A stretch of DNA of 64,000 nt, from positions 2,012,226-2,076,225 of the forward strand of contig JBCAYL010000001.1 in NCBI GenBank assembly GCA_038533575.1, written 5' to 3'. This document shows, piece after piece, positions 46,615 to 54,795 of the stretch. Each line of letters begins with the position of its first letter. The first letter of the stretch is position 1. This stretch comes from Pseudomonadota bacterium (GTDB taxonomy: Bacteria > Pseudomonadota > Alphaproteobacteria > Rhodobacterales > Rhodobacteraceae). The notes beneath the pieces were generated by a model. It was not told the origin of the DNA, searched no databases, and saw only the letters and a list, made by a program, of their open reading frames with translations. The translations under genes and the position numbers were made by a program.

Positions 46615-47262
46615 ATGATCCTGTCCCTGCCCCGTTTCCTCCGTGCTAGCGCCCTTTGTGCCGCGGTCCTGAGCATCTGTGCCGTATCCGCCTCGGGCGA
46701 AGCCATCACCAAGCCGATGAACTGGACCCCGGGAAGCGGCCTCACACCCGGCCCCATCGAGGGGACCTCGGTCGTCCTCGAAAAGGGCGCGTTTGGCGCG
46801 GCCATGGCGCTCAAATCCTCCGGGCTCACGCCCGGGGAGGTCGTGACGGTGTGGTGGGTGGTGATCCAGAACCCGTCCGTCTGCGCCGAAAGCCCCTGCA
46901 CGCCGGTGGAGACGATGTCCGACGGCGCGGCGAGCGACGCCGTGGTGACGCTGGCGGCGGGAGGTGTCGTGGCCGAGGACGGGACGATCTCGCTGGCCAG
47001 CTATCTGCCGAAAGGCGAGGTCGAGGGGAATTTCTTCGAGACGAGCTTTCACAGCCCCGAGATCGCGGAGTACCACCTGCCGGTGCACAATCACGGGCCG
47101 CTCGACCCCGCCATCGCCGACGAGATGCTCACGAGCTTCCGCGCGGGATGCTCCGATGACAGCCTGCCGGAATACTACCCGCAATCCGCGATCTCGGATG
47201 GCGTGGCCGGCAGCTTTGACTGCAAGACAGTGCAGGTCGTCTTCTTCCCCCCGGATGAGTGA
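46615..47262 (+). CDS. Secreted protein of unknown function, paralogue of the gene at 44438
   Basis: 215 residues from ATG 46615 with GAGGAGA seven bases upstream (ATG 46609 is too close to it). Signal peptide MILSLPRFLRASALCAAVLSICAVSASG. Mature part as in the paralogue: MNWTPGSGLTPGPIEGTS, LTPGEVVTVWWVVIQNP, VCAESPCTPVETM, IAEYHLPVHNHGPLDP, TSFRAGC and a last Cys (SFDCKTV). The His-rich NHGP segment could bind metal (inference). Divergent from the winged-helix/TPR regulator with 120 bases between them. Confidence 0.7.
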   Translation: MILSLPRFLRASALCAAVLSICAVSASGEAITKPMNWTPGSGLTPGPIEGTSVVLEKGAFGAAMALKSSGLTPGEVVTVWWVVIQNPSVCAESPCTPVETMSDGAASDAVVTLAAGGVVAEDGTISLASYLPKGEVEGNFFETSFHSPEIAEYHLPVHNHGPLDPAIADEMLTSFRAGCSDDSLPEYYPQSAISDGVAGSFDCKTVQVVFFPPDE

Positions 47263-47437
47263 AACTCCTACGGCCTTCTCTACCCTGCACCCGGGCGGAA
47301 AAGGGCGGCCCAAGGCAGCTCCAGCGAGACGTGTGGCGCAGATAATCCCCTTAAGGTATGCCTCGGCCTGAACGCCAACGCGCCGCGCCGGGCCGCCGCG
47401 CGTGTGGCCCCCGGCACCTGATCCTCGAGAGGCCAGC

Positions 47438-48646
47438 TTGATCACGTTCACAGGCGCGCATGTCTTCCTGCCGGACGGCATCACCGAGACCACCGTCACC
47501 GTCGAGGATGGCACCATCGCAGATATCGGTGGCCCCGTACGCGGAGTAGAGATCGCGGCTGCAGGCCGCATCCTCGCCCCTGCCCTCATCGACGTGCACG
47601 GCGATGCCTTCGAGCGCCAGCTCATGCCGCGGCCCGGCGTGTTCTTTCCCATGGAAACAGCCGTGCTCGAGACAGACCGCCAGCTCGCAGCCAATGGCAT
47701 CGCCACGACGTATCATTCCATCACGCTCGGCTTCGAGCCCGGCCTGCGGAGTGTGCCGCGCGCGCGGGAGATGATGGAGGCCCTGCGCGCGCTGGCGCCG
47801 CGGCTTCTGGTGGAAAACCGCGTGCAGCTCAGGTGGGAGACCTTTGCCTTCGAGGCGCTCGAAACGCTTGACTGGGCCTTCGATGCGCCGCTCACGCCCG
47901 CGCTGGCCTTCAACGACCACCTCTCCATGGCGATGCGCAGCGCCGCCACCCCGATCCAGGAACGGCTCTTCGAACACGATCCCGCATTCGCCGTCATGGA
48001 CCTGAACGATGGCGCACTCTTTGAGAAACGGCACCGGAGCCATGCCCAGCGCGCGGGGCTCGACCTCGACGCGTACAGGACGCTGGTCTTCGAGGTATGG
48101 GAGCGGCGACCGGACGTGGTGCCCATGCTCGAGCGGGTGGCCGCGAAAGCCCGCGCGAAGGGCATCCCCATGCTCAGCCACGACGACACGCAGTCCGAGA
48201 CGCGCGCCTTCTATCGCGCCCTCGGGGCGACGACGTCCGAGTTCCCGATGGCCATGAGACCCACGGAGGACGCGCGCGCCCATGGCGATGCGATCATTTT
48301 CGGCGCCCCCAATGCCGTGCGCGGCGGCAGCCATATCGGCTCCCTCGGTGCCGCCGAGATGGTAGAGGCGGGGCTCTGCGACCTGCTCGCCTCCGACTAT
48401 TACTACCCATCCATGCTGGCGGCCGCGGACCGGCTCGACCGGGAGAAACGCGCGGACAGGTCCTCGCTCTGGTCGCTTGTCTCCACTGGACCCGCGCGGG
48501 CAATGGGGCTCGACGACCGTGGCACGATCGAGGTGGGCAAGCGCGCCGACCTCGTGCTTGTCGACTGGCCCGAGGCCCACACCCCCGCGATTCTAGGCAC
48601 CTGGGTGGCCGGTCGCGCCGCTTACCGCGCGCACCCGGCGGGCTGA
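47438..48646 (+). CDS. phnM: Alpha-D-ribose 1-methylphosphonate 5-triphosphate diphosphatase
   Basis: 402 residues from TTG 47438 with GAGAGG upstream; an in-frame GTG/ATG start upstream (47402) is not homologous. Amidohydrolase-fold PhnM: N-terminal composite strand ITFTGAHVFLPDG, metal-site strand PALIDVHGDAFERQLMPRPGVFFPMETAV, central SHDDTQSETRAFY, and the late ADLVLVDW. In C-P lyase it cleaves the 5-triphosphate to release diphosphate. The rest of the phn operon is not in the window, so this copy is isolated. Confidence 0.9.
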   Translation: MITFTGAHVFLPDGITETTVTVEDGTIADIGGPVRGVEIAAAGRILAPALIDVHGDAFERQLMPRPGVFFPMETAVLETDRQLAANGIATTYHSITLGFEPGLRSVPRAREMMEALRALAPRLLVENRVQLRWETFAFEALETLDWAFDAPLTPALAFNDHLSMAMRSAATPIQERLFEHDPAFAVMDLNDGALFEKRHRSHAQRAGLDLDAYRTLVFEVWERRPDVVPMLERVAAKARAKGIPMLSHDDTQSETRAFYRALGATTSEFPMAMRPTEDARAHGDAIIFGAPNAVRGGSHIGSLGAAEMVEAGLCDLLASDYYYPSMLAAADRLDREKRADRSSLWSLVSTGPARAMGLDDRGTIEVGKRADLVLVDWPEAHTPAILGTWVAGRAAYRAHPAG

Positions 48647-48778
48647 GCGCCGGATCCCGCATTTCAGGCCCGCTCGGCGCCGATCAGCGCACTCATAGAG
48701 CCCACGACAGACAGCCACCCAGGCCTTTCGTTTGGCGACGGCGCGTGCAAGGAGACCCGGCCGACGCCGTCTTTTCCC

Positions 48779-49288
48779 TCAGACCGGCGCGTGGGGCAGC
48801 CCGACCGTCACCGTGAGAGGCATCGCCTGCACTGCATCAAGCAGGGCGACGAGCGCCTGCATCTCCTCGATGAAGTCTGTCGTATCGTTGCCCTCGCACA
48901 AGAGCATCGCATGGGTCCGAGCCGCCCCAACCCTGCCGGCGCGGACAGCCCGAAAGACGCTCATGAATTGTCGCTCATGCTCGGAGATGACATTGCGGCA
49001 GGCGCCGCAGCCGGGATTGTTGAAGTGAAACGTCGAGACGCGCGAACAGCGGTTGGCCTGCACCGCGGCGAGAATGGCGAAGGCGATGGTCGCGGCCTCG
49101 CGTCCTGGAAAGGCGGCTTCCGCTTCGCGCAGTGCATAGAGCCAAGACTGGCTCATGGGCATGGCGAATTGCTGCCAATAGAAGCGCGAGATGGTCAGGA
49201 CGTCGAAGTCGAGCTCATCGAGGCCCGCCTCATGCCGGGTTGTTTCTTTGCGCGATAACGGCCTCCCGCAGCAGGGATCGTCGGGCAT
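48779..49288 (-). CDS. Conserved-looking cysteine-containing protein of unknown function
   Basis: 169 residues, ATG 49288 with AGGAA seven bases upstream. No family recognised. Cysteines cluster at the N-terminus (MPDDPCCGRP) and in the middle (NNPGCGACRNVISEHERQF), with another in AMLLCEGND; the Cx2C could bind metal or be redox-active. The rest is helical, with a segment ATIAFAILAAVQANRCS that may be buried. No signal peptide. Divergent from the broken siderophore-interacting protein gene. Confidence 0.6.
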   Translation of the reverse strand: MPDDPCCGRPLSRKETTRHEAGLDELDFDVLTISRFYWQQFAMPMSQSWLYALREAEAAFPGREAATIAFAILAAVQANRCSRVSTFHFNNPGCGACRNVISEHERQFMSVFRAVRAGRVGAARTHAMLLCEGNDTTDFIEEMQALVALLDAVQAMPLTVTVGLPHAPV

Positions 49289-49409
49289 CTATGGGTTCCT
49301 TTCAGCAGCGTCCTGAGCTGTGGACCTGGCGGAACCTTGCCTTTGCCCGAAATCTTGACTTGTTTACTCGGCAATTGCCACCTCTTCCTATCATCATTCG
49401 TGAGCAGCC

Positions 49410-49915
49410 ATGCCAGACGCCAAGGAACGCAAGATGCACCTTCTCCACGTGGTCTCCGCGCGGCACGTGACGCCCAACATGATCCGGGTGACGCTCTCCG
49501 GCCCCCGACTGAAGGAGATCCCGGCAGGGTGCGCAGGCGGGCACTTCAAGCTCTTCCTCCCCGCCGCGGGGCAGACGGCAGTAGACTTCGACACCCAGCT
49601 CATCGAAGGTCCCCGCCCCTCCGCGCGCACCTACACCATCCGCCATGCCCGGCCGGGGGCTGCGGAGATAGATGTCGATTTCGTTGACCACGGGGATGAG
49701 GGTCCCGCCCCGCGTGGGCCACGAAAGCGCGGCCCGGACAGTTCTGCGGCTTTGCCGGACCCGGCGCGCCGAAGATCGAGGCGGACGTGGATTGGTACGT
49801 CATTGCCGCCGATATGTCGGCCCTGCCCGTCGCCTCCGCCGCGCTCGAGCCCCTCTCCGACGGCACGCACCGGGACCTGCCCGTTGCCTGGGACAACCAC
49901 CTGATCCGCGTCTGA
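49410..49915 (+). pseudogene. Siderophore-interacting protein (SIP/FAD-binding 9) gene, frameshifted and truncated
   Basis: From ATG 49410 the frame encodes the N-terminal FAD-binding barrel of SIP proteins (MIRVTLSGPRLKEIPAG ... ARTYTIRHARPGAAEIDVDF then VDHGDEGPA) and then turns into arginine-rich nonsense at about 49705-49725. The expected continuation is in another frame (WATKARPGQFCGFAGPGAPK then ADVDWYVIAADMSALPVA), ending at a TGA at 49915. The C-terminal NADPH domain of a full SIP (about 250-280 residues) is mostly missing. So the gene has both a frameshift and a shortened 3' end and is probably dead. Ancestral role: ferric-siderophore reduction. Confidence 0.75.
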
Positions 49916-49982
49916 AACACAGAGCCGGAACCGCGCCACCTCCGGTCACCCGCAAACGTACAATGCGCAACCAGTATACGTG

Positions 49983-50660
49983 TCAGGAGCCTGCGGTACT
50001 CGACAATGGCGCGGATGGCGCGCTAGCAGTGCCCAGCTTTTCAGCAATCCTGCGCTCGCTCAGCCCCTTGTCCGCGCGCTGCAGCGCCAGTTCCGCGTGC
50101 CGCACCCCGTCTTCCTCGTAGCCGTAAAGAACCGACTGCGCCCAGATGTCACTGGGCCCGGAGAACCATGAGTGACGGCTGATGGGATCGATGTAGAGCG
50201 TCGTCTTGGAGTAGTGCTCCTCGCCGCTGGCGATATCGGTCCGAGCAAACATGATCTCGTCCACCCCGCGGTTTTCAAAGGGCTGGCTGATGCTCCGGAA
50301 GTACGAGTCCATCTTGCCGTGTTCATCGAGGCCGTAGCCCGTGATGGTCAGCGCTGCGACGTCTTGGGAGATGCGCCAAATGCCAAAGTCACGTTTGCCG
50401 TGCGCCTCGTAGCTGTAGGTCCAAAGGCCCTTCACGAACCTGTTCCGGTGGTAGAGCGCCAGCAACGCATCCGAGCGATTGATCAGCCGGTAGGCGAGCA
50501 GCACAAGCAAGCGGAAGAGGCCGATGCTCGTGAGGAACGTGGTGAGCCAGGCGATGGGCGGCTGAATATCATCGATGCCGGAGAGCAGATTGCTCAGCGC
50601 CATGACGTAGGAAACGGTGAGCAGCAAGATGAGGATGTTGACCTTTTCGAGGATCGTCAT
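49983..50660 (-). CDS. Protein with two membrane helices, unknown function
   Basis: 225 residues from ATG 50660 with AGGGAA upstream; the frame is open to 50729. Two N-terminal helices (ILILLLTVSYVMALSNLL and LTTFLTSIGLFRLLVLLAY) are followed by a soluble domain (KGLWTYSYEAHGKRDFGIWRI ... YSKTTLYIDPISRHSWFSGPSDI). No family recognised. It lies on the same strand as, and 94 bases after, the anthrone-oxygenase-like gene and may be in the same transcript. Confidence 0.6.
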   Translation of the reverse strand: MTILEKVNILILLLTVSYVMALSNLLSGIDDIQPPIAWLTTFLTSIGLFRLLVLLAYRLINRSDALLALYHRNRFVKGLWTYSYEAHGKRDFGIWRISQDVAALTITGYGLDEHGKMDSYFRSISQPFENRGVDEIMFARTDIASGEEHYSKTTLYIDPISRHSWFSGPSDIWAQSVLYGYEEDGVRHAELALQRADKGLSERRIAEKLGTASAPSAPLSSTAGS

Positions 50661-50753
50661 GGCCGTGTTCCCTGATTGTGAATGCCGCGACGCGTCGCCC
50701 GAGACCGCGCGGCGGAGCGTAACGAGCACGCACCGCCGGGCCCCGGGCCAGCG

Positions 50754-51263
50754 TCACGTTGGCTGTGTCTGGCCCTGGATCAACCAGAGCAGCCCAAAGA
50801 GAAGCAGTGCCGCGGAGAGTGCACAGGCGAGGGTTCGGACCGAGTTCCAGAACGTCCAGCGCGGGACATAGGTCTGCAGCCAATAGGCGCGTGTGCTGTC
50901 CGACGACAGATCCATGCCCGCGAGCGCTTCGTTCATGGGGACATTGAAGGCCACAGTCACCCCGAAACACCCGACGAGATAGACGAGCCCGGCCATCATG
51001 ATGACTGTGCCCGCCGCTCCCGAGAGGCTGACCGCGCCATAGGCGGCGATGGCGACCGAGGCCGCGGCCATCCCCAGAAACAGGGCCATGAAGACCCAGC
51101 GGAAGACCTCGCGGTTGATGATCTGCATGGCTTCCACACCGCCGTAGCCACCGGTCAACGCGAGAGACCGCATGATGAAATCAGAAAAGGCGAGGAAAAC
51201 ACCGCCCACGAGCGCGTAGGCCAGAATTGTGAACTGGATGAGAAAAAAGAAAGCAGTCGACAT
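50754..51263 (-). CDS. DUF1772 / anthrone-oxygenase-family membrane protein
   Basis: 169 residues with four membrane helices (LIQFTILAYALVGGVFLAF; VFMALFLGMAAASVAIAAYG; GTVIMMAGLVYLVGCFGVTV; LACALSAALLLFGLLWLI). The block NVPMNEALA in the third section and FWNSVRTLA near the end are hallmarks of DUF1772. Family members include fungal anthrone oxygenases, but bacterial ones are uncharacterised. It follows the NmrA-like gene by 63 bases on the same strand, so it probably belongs to the same transcript. Confidence 0.8.
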   Translation of the reverse strand: MSTAFFFLIQFTILAYALVGGVFLAFSDFIMRSLALTGGYGGVEAMQIINREVFRWVFMALFLGMAAASVAIAAYGAVSLSGAAGTVIMMAGLVYLVGCFGVTVAFNVPMNEALAGMDLSSDSTRAYWLQTYVPRWTFWNSVRTLACALSAALLLFGLLWLIQGQTQPT

Positions 51264-51326
51264 TGTCAGGACCTCTTGGATGACGTGCGGCGGGACAGCT
51301 TTGCGTCCCGCCGCGGGTTGTGAGGA

Positions 51327-52154
51327 TCAGGCGGCCGCCGTCCATGCGCCGGAGCCCATGGCCGTCTGTGCGAACTGTGCGAAGTCGCGCGGTTTGCGTC
51401 CGAGCGCGCGCTCCACCCCGTCGGAGGTATGGGCATTGCGGCCATCGAGCGTCTCGCGTGCGATCTGCGTGAAGACGTCGGCCACGAAATGGCCGCCGGA
51501 GGCCGCCACGTTGGCGTGAAAATCCTCGAACGTGATCGGGATATGCTGGATGCGGCGCTGCAACGTCGCGGAGAGGACCTCGGCCATCTCGGCGAATGTC
51601 AGCAGCTGCGGGCCGGTGACCTCGTAGCGCTCCCCGATATGGCCATCTTCTGTCAGCGCTGCGACCACCACGTCAGGGATATCGTCGATATCGATGATCG
51701 GCTCCCTGATGTCGCCCCCCGGCATCGGCAGCACGCCACCGAGGATCGGATCCCGCAGGTAGCCCTCGCTAAAGTTCTGCGCGAGCCATGCCGCGCGCAC
51801 GATGGTGAAGGGCAGTCCGGAGGCGCGCACGATGTCTTCGCCCTGGCTCGCGAAGTGCTCACCGCGGCCTGACAGCAGCACGATGTGACGGAGCCCGGTG
51901 TCCTTGGCGACCTTGGTGAAGGCCTCCAGCTTTTCGACCGCGCCCGGGAAGGCCAAGTCCGGGAAATAGGTGACATAGGCCTTCGAGACGCCGCTCAGAA
52001 CGGGGGCCCAGATGCCCGGGTCGTCCCAATCGAAAGGCGTCTCGGAGCGCCGCGCGCCGCGCCGGACGATGAGACCCTTGGCTTCGAGTTTGCTCGCGAC
52101 GCGAGAGCCGGTCTTCCCGGTTGCGCCGACGACGAGGATCGGTTGGTCAGTCAT
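51327..52154 (-). CDS. NmrA-like NAD(P)-binding protein
   Basis: 275 residues, ATG with AAGGAG upstream. Atypical short-chain dehydrogenase with the NAD(P) motif VVGATGKTGSRVASKL (8-23). The active-site Tyr-Lys pair of classical SDRs is not evident, and segments SKAYVTYFPDL and IVRAAWLAQNFSEGYL are typical of NmrA/HSCARG-like redox sensors and quinone reductases. Preceded by a 28-bp element also found upstream of the DUF1330 gene. Confidence 0.85.
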   Translation of the reverse strand: MTDQPILVVGATGKTGSRVASKLEAKGLIVRRGARRSETPFDWDDPGIWAPVLSGVSKAYVTYFPDLAFPGAVEKLEAFTKVAKDTGLRHIVLLSGRGEHFASQGEDIVRASGLPFTIVRAAWLAQNFSEGYLRDPILGGVLPMPGGDIREPIIDIDDIPDVVVAALTEDGHIGERYEVTGPQLLTFAEMAEVLSATLQRRIQHIPITFEDFHANVAASGGHFVADVFTQIARETLDGRNAHTSDGVERALGRKPRDFAQFAQTAMGSGAWTAAA

Positions 52155-52211
52155 TTTCCACTCCTTGGATCAAGTTGATGACCAAGGTTAGGAAGTCGGG
52201 CCGGTGCCGGT

Positions 52212-52239
52212 ATTGACCGCGCATGCCAGGGTTTTGACA
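52212..52239 (-). promoter_or_regulatory. 28-bp element, copy A (upstream of the NmrA-like gene)
   Basis: Plus-strand form ATTGAC-N14-TTTTGACA, with A and GCCA also conserved inside the spacer. An element with the same ends and identical spacing occurs at 52683-52710. It lies 58 bases before the ATG of the minus-strand gene it precedes. Candidate binding site for the neighbouring AraC-type regulator. Confidence 0.6.
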
Positions 52240-52271
52240 TCCGCTGCCAACGCGCCTTCCCCGTACGCCGC

Positions 52272-52303
52272 AAAAAAAGCGGCGCTGGATTGCCCAGCGC
52301 CGC
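52272..52303 (-). terminator. Rho-independent terminator after the DUF1330 gene
   Basis: Read on the minus strand, GCGGCGCTGG pairs perfectly with CCAGCGCCGC around a five-base loop (52279-52303) and is followed by seven T (52272-52278). It sits 28 bases past the stop of the DUF1330 gene. Confidence 0.88.
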
Positions 52304-52330
52304 CCCTTTCAGTCTCGATTTGCCCGTCGA

Positions 52331-52618
52331 CTATGCCGTCTCGTAGAGCGTGAATTGCATCTCTGCCGCGACCTCGCGCAGGGGCTTGCAGGCCGTATAT
52401 TCCGGCGAGGCAAACCAGGCCTCGGCCGCTTCGACATCCGGGAAGCGGACCATGGCGACAGAGCTCTTTTCATCCGTCCCCACAAGCGCGCTGACTTTCT
52501 CGCCCATGGCGACGAACTCGCCCCCATGCGCCAGAACCGTGGGCCCAGCCGCGGAGGCGTAGGCGTCCATTTTCTCGGCATTCTTGACGTCGAAGCGTGC
52601 AACGATAAGCGCGGTCAT
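52331..52618 (-). CDS. DUF1330-family protein
   Basis: 95 residues, ATG with AAGGAG upstream. Dimeric alpha+beta-barrel (ferredoxin-like) fold of DUF1330: MTALIVARFDVKNAEKMDAYASAAGPTV, a GGEFVAMG strand and the VAMVRFPDVEAAEAWFASPEY block. Small cytoplasmic proteins of unknown function, related in fold to antibiotic-biosynthesis monooxygenases. It is a one-gene unit: 28-bp element upstream, strong terminator downstream. Confidence 0.85.
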   Translation of the reverse strand: MTALIVARFDVKNAEKMDAYASAAGPTVLAHGGEFVAMGEKVSALVGTDEKSSVAMVRFPDVEAAEAWFASPEYTACKPLREVAAEMQFTLYETA

Positions 52619-52682
52619 TTTCTTTCTCCTTTAACCGATGTGTCACTTGCATCGGCAGCCTAGGATGTCGCTGGCGGTGCGG

Positions 52683-52710
52683 ATTGACACGCGAGGCCAA
52701 GTTTTTGACA
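52683..52710 (-). promoter_or_regulatory. 28-bp element, copy B (upstream of the DUF1330 gene)
   Basis: ATTGAC-N14-TTTTGACA, 65 bases before the DUF1330 ATG, in the gap after the AraC-family gene. Same length and ends as copy A, with different flanking sequence. Confidence 0.6.
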
Positions 52711-52728
52711 GCCCCCGCCAGTCGGGCG

Positions 52729-53727
52729 TCAGTCCAGCGCCTTGCGATAGGCCGCGGGTGTCATGCCCGTCCATCTCTTGAAAGCGCGGTTGAAGGCGCT
52801 CTGCTCCGAGTAGCCGGTGAGAAACGCGATCTCCGCCAAGGCGAAGCGATCCTGCCGGAGCATGCTCAAGGCGATCTCGGCGCGCGTCTGTTCCGTGAGC
52901 GTCTGGAAGCTCAGCCCCTGTTCGGCAAGGCGCCGATGAAAGGATCGGGCGCTCAGTCCCATTCTCCGTGCGATGTCCGCCATCTTGGGCAGCCCTTCGC
53001 TGAGTGCGCGGGCGATCTCGCTTTTGGTCTGCGCCGCCAAGGCTGGCTTGTCGTCGATCTGCGCGAGTTCCCGGTCAAGATGCGAGACGAGGAACTGCGT
53101 GATGCCCTCGTCACCAAGCAGGTTCGGCTCGGCCAACGCGTTATGGGAGAGAAGCATGGCGTCCATGTCCGCGCCGAAATGGACGGGACAGTCAAAATAC
53201 GCCTCGTGGTGCGCAATGGTTTTGGGTGCTGCATGCCGGAAATACACCTCGACCGGCGCAAACGGTCGTCGTGAGACCTGGCGGCTGAGCGCCACGCCGC
53301 TCGCAAGATCCGCCTCGATGGAAATGCGCATGCCAAGGCGACGCGGCCCCTCCCGGTGTTCGATGAAAAGCATGCCTTGGGGCGTGTCTCTTAGTTCGTA
53401 GAGCGAAAAACTGGTCCAAAGGCGCCAGTACCGCGCCACGCGCGAGAACGAGCCGAGGAGATCGGGGGCCGATTTCCAGGCGAGGCCGAGAGCACCGTAC
53501 TCGTCCGGCCGCATGGCCTCGCCGACGATGAGCGGCAGGGGCGTGATGTCCATCTGCCCGGCCATCATCTCGATCATGCCGTAATAGGCATCCTCGTCGA
53601 GCATATGCTTTGGGTCCCAGGCGCCGTCCACATCGAGGCCAACGGACGCGAGAACGGCGCGGGCTTCGATGGCGGTGCCTGCAACGCCCACAACCTTGCG
53701 GGCAAAAAGAGACGTAACCTGACCCAT
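52729..53727 (-). CDS. AraC-family transcriptional regulator
   Basis: 332 residues. An N-terminal Arabinose_bd-type ligand domain (LPLIVGEAMRPDEYGALGLAWKSA ... LSRQVSRRPFAPVEVYF) is followed by a C-terminal double helix-turn-helix with MADIARRMGLSARSFHRRLAEQGLSF and LAEIAFLTGYSEQSAFNRAFKRWTGMTPAAYR. Same strand and immediately upstream of the DUF1330 gene. The 28-bp element in front of two nearby genes is a candidate target. Inducer unknown. Confidence 0.9.
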   Translation of the reverse strand: MGQVTSLFARKVVGVAGTAIEARAVLASVGLDVDGAWDPKHMLDEDAYYGMIEMMAGQMDITPLPLIVGEAMRPDEYGALGLAWKSAPDLLGSFSRVARYWRLWTSFSLYELRDTPQGMLFIEHREGPRRLGMRISIEADLASGVALSRQVSRRPFAPVEVYFRHAAPKTIAHHEAYFDCPVHFGADMDAMLLSHNALAEPNLLGDEGITQFLVSHLDRELAQIDDKPALAAQTKSEIARALSEGLPKMADIARRMGLSARSFHRRLAEQGLSFQTLTEQTRAEIALSMLRQDRFALAEIAFLTGYSEQSAFNRAFKRWTGMTPAAYRKALD

Positions 53728-53819
53728 GATTTCAGGCTAAGCGCGTCGGGGACGCGATCCAAGCCCGACAGGAATGCCGCAAGGCTGCCCGAGAAGATTC
53801 AGAATTTTTTTCTCCGCGG

Positions 53820-53846
53820 TGTCGATTGGCGCAGGTCCCGTCCGTC
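53820..53846 (+). promoter_or_regulatory. ECF42-type promoter, copy 1
   Basis: A -35 box TGTCGA (53820-53825) and a -10 box CGTC (53843-53846) with a 17-base spacer match the promoter form reported for ECF42 sigma factors. It precedes the SRPBCC gene at 53901. An identical arrangement occurs at 56024. Confidence 0.75.
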
Positions 53847-53900
53847 GTGGGGGTGAAGAGGCAAAAAGCCCTTCTCACGCTCAACAGAGAGGAGACATTC

Positions 53901-54413
53901 ATGACCTTCAAGACATTCGCGACCTACACGGCCTGCGGTATCGCGGCACTCGCTGTCAGCACCTTCGCGCTTCCGCGCCATGTGAGCATCGAACGCACCG
54001 CGACCATCGAGGCCAACCCTGAGGCCGTGCTGGCGCTCGCTGCGTCCAATACCGGCTACCAATCCTTCAATCCCTACAAGGACCTCGACCCCGACCTGCG
54101 GGTGGAGATGTTTGGCCCGGCAGCGGGCGTGGGCTCGGGCTTTTCCTTCGAAAGCAAGGACGGCGCGGGCCGGCAAACGGTGGCCTCTGTCACGGCAGAT
54201 CAGGTTGTCTTCGACCTCGATCTCGGCCCTCTGGGGCAGCCGACACAGGCGATCTCCGCGGTGGCCATCGACGGCGTGACCGAGGTCCGCTGGTCCATGG
54301 ACATGGATCTCGGCATGAACCCCCTCTTCCGCGTCATGGGCCTCTTCATGGATGGAATGATCGGCCCGAACTTCGAGCTTGGTCTTGCCAACATCGCCGA
54401 CGCCGCGGCTTAA
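53901..54413 (+). CDS. SRPBCC-family protein with N-terminal membrane anchor
   Basis: 170 residues from ATG 53901 with GGAGA upstream. One N-terminal hydrophobic helix (TYTACGIAALAVSTFALP) precedes a START/SRPBCC fold (ATIEANPEAVLALAASNTGYQSFNPYKDLDPDL ... FGPAAGVGSGFSFESKD ... MNPLFRVMGLFMDGMIGPNFELGL). The fold binds hydrophobic ligands. It is a paralogue of the 56108 product, and both follow ECF42-like promoters. First of a transcript leading into the YCII and sigma genes. Confidence 0.85.
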   Translation: MTFKTFATYTACGIAALAVSTFALPRHVSIERTATIEANPEAVLALAASNTGYQSFNPYKDLDPDLRVEMFGPAAGVGSGFSFESKDGAGRQTVASVTADQVVFDLDLGPLGQPTQAISAVAIDGVTEVRWSMDMDLGMNPLFRVMGLFMDGMIGPNFELGLANIADAAA

Positions 54414-54441
54414 TCTGACGTCCAGCAAGGAACCCAAAACA

Positions 54442-54795
54442 ATGCGTTATACTTTTCTTCTTTATTCCGATCCCGCCATGGCCGCCGGCATGACCGAAGA
54501 GGATTGGGCCAAGTCCAAGGAAATCTACGGCCAATATATCGGCGCCCTCCAGGAAGCCGGTGTCTTCATCGAGACCGACTGGCTTCACCCCGCCGACACC
54601 GCCACCACAGTCACCTTGGCCGGTGGCGAGAAGCGCGTGCAGGACGGCCCCTTCGCAGAAACGAAAGAGACGCTCGGCGGCTATTTCGCCATCGATGTGC
54701 CCAATCTCGATGAAGCGATGAAATGGGCGGAGAAATGCCCCCATGTTCATTATGGAAAGCTCGAAATCCGCGCCTCGGCGATGGGCAGCGTGTGA
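54442..54795 (+). CDS. YCII/DGPF-domain protein
   Basis: 117 residues from ATG 54442. YCII-related fold with the name-giving DGPF in KRVQDGPFAETKETLGGYF, plus MRYTFLLYSDPAM at the N-terminus and the FAIDVPNLDEAMKWAEKCP end. DGPF proteins are the hallmark neighbours of ECF42 sigma factors and are their usual targets. Its TGA overlaps the GTG of the sigma gene. Confidence 0.9.
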   Translation: MRYTFLLYSDPAMAAGMTEEDWAKSKEIYGQYIGALQEAGVFIETDWLHPADTATTVTLAGGEKRVQDGPFAETKETLGGYFAIDVPNLDEAMKWAEKCPHVHYGKLEIRASAMGSV

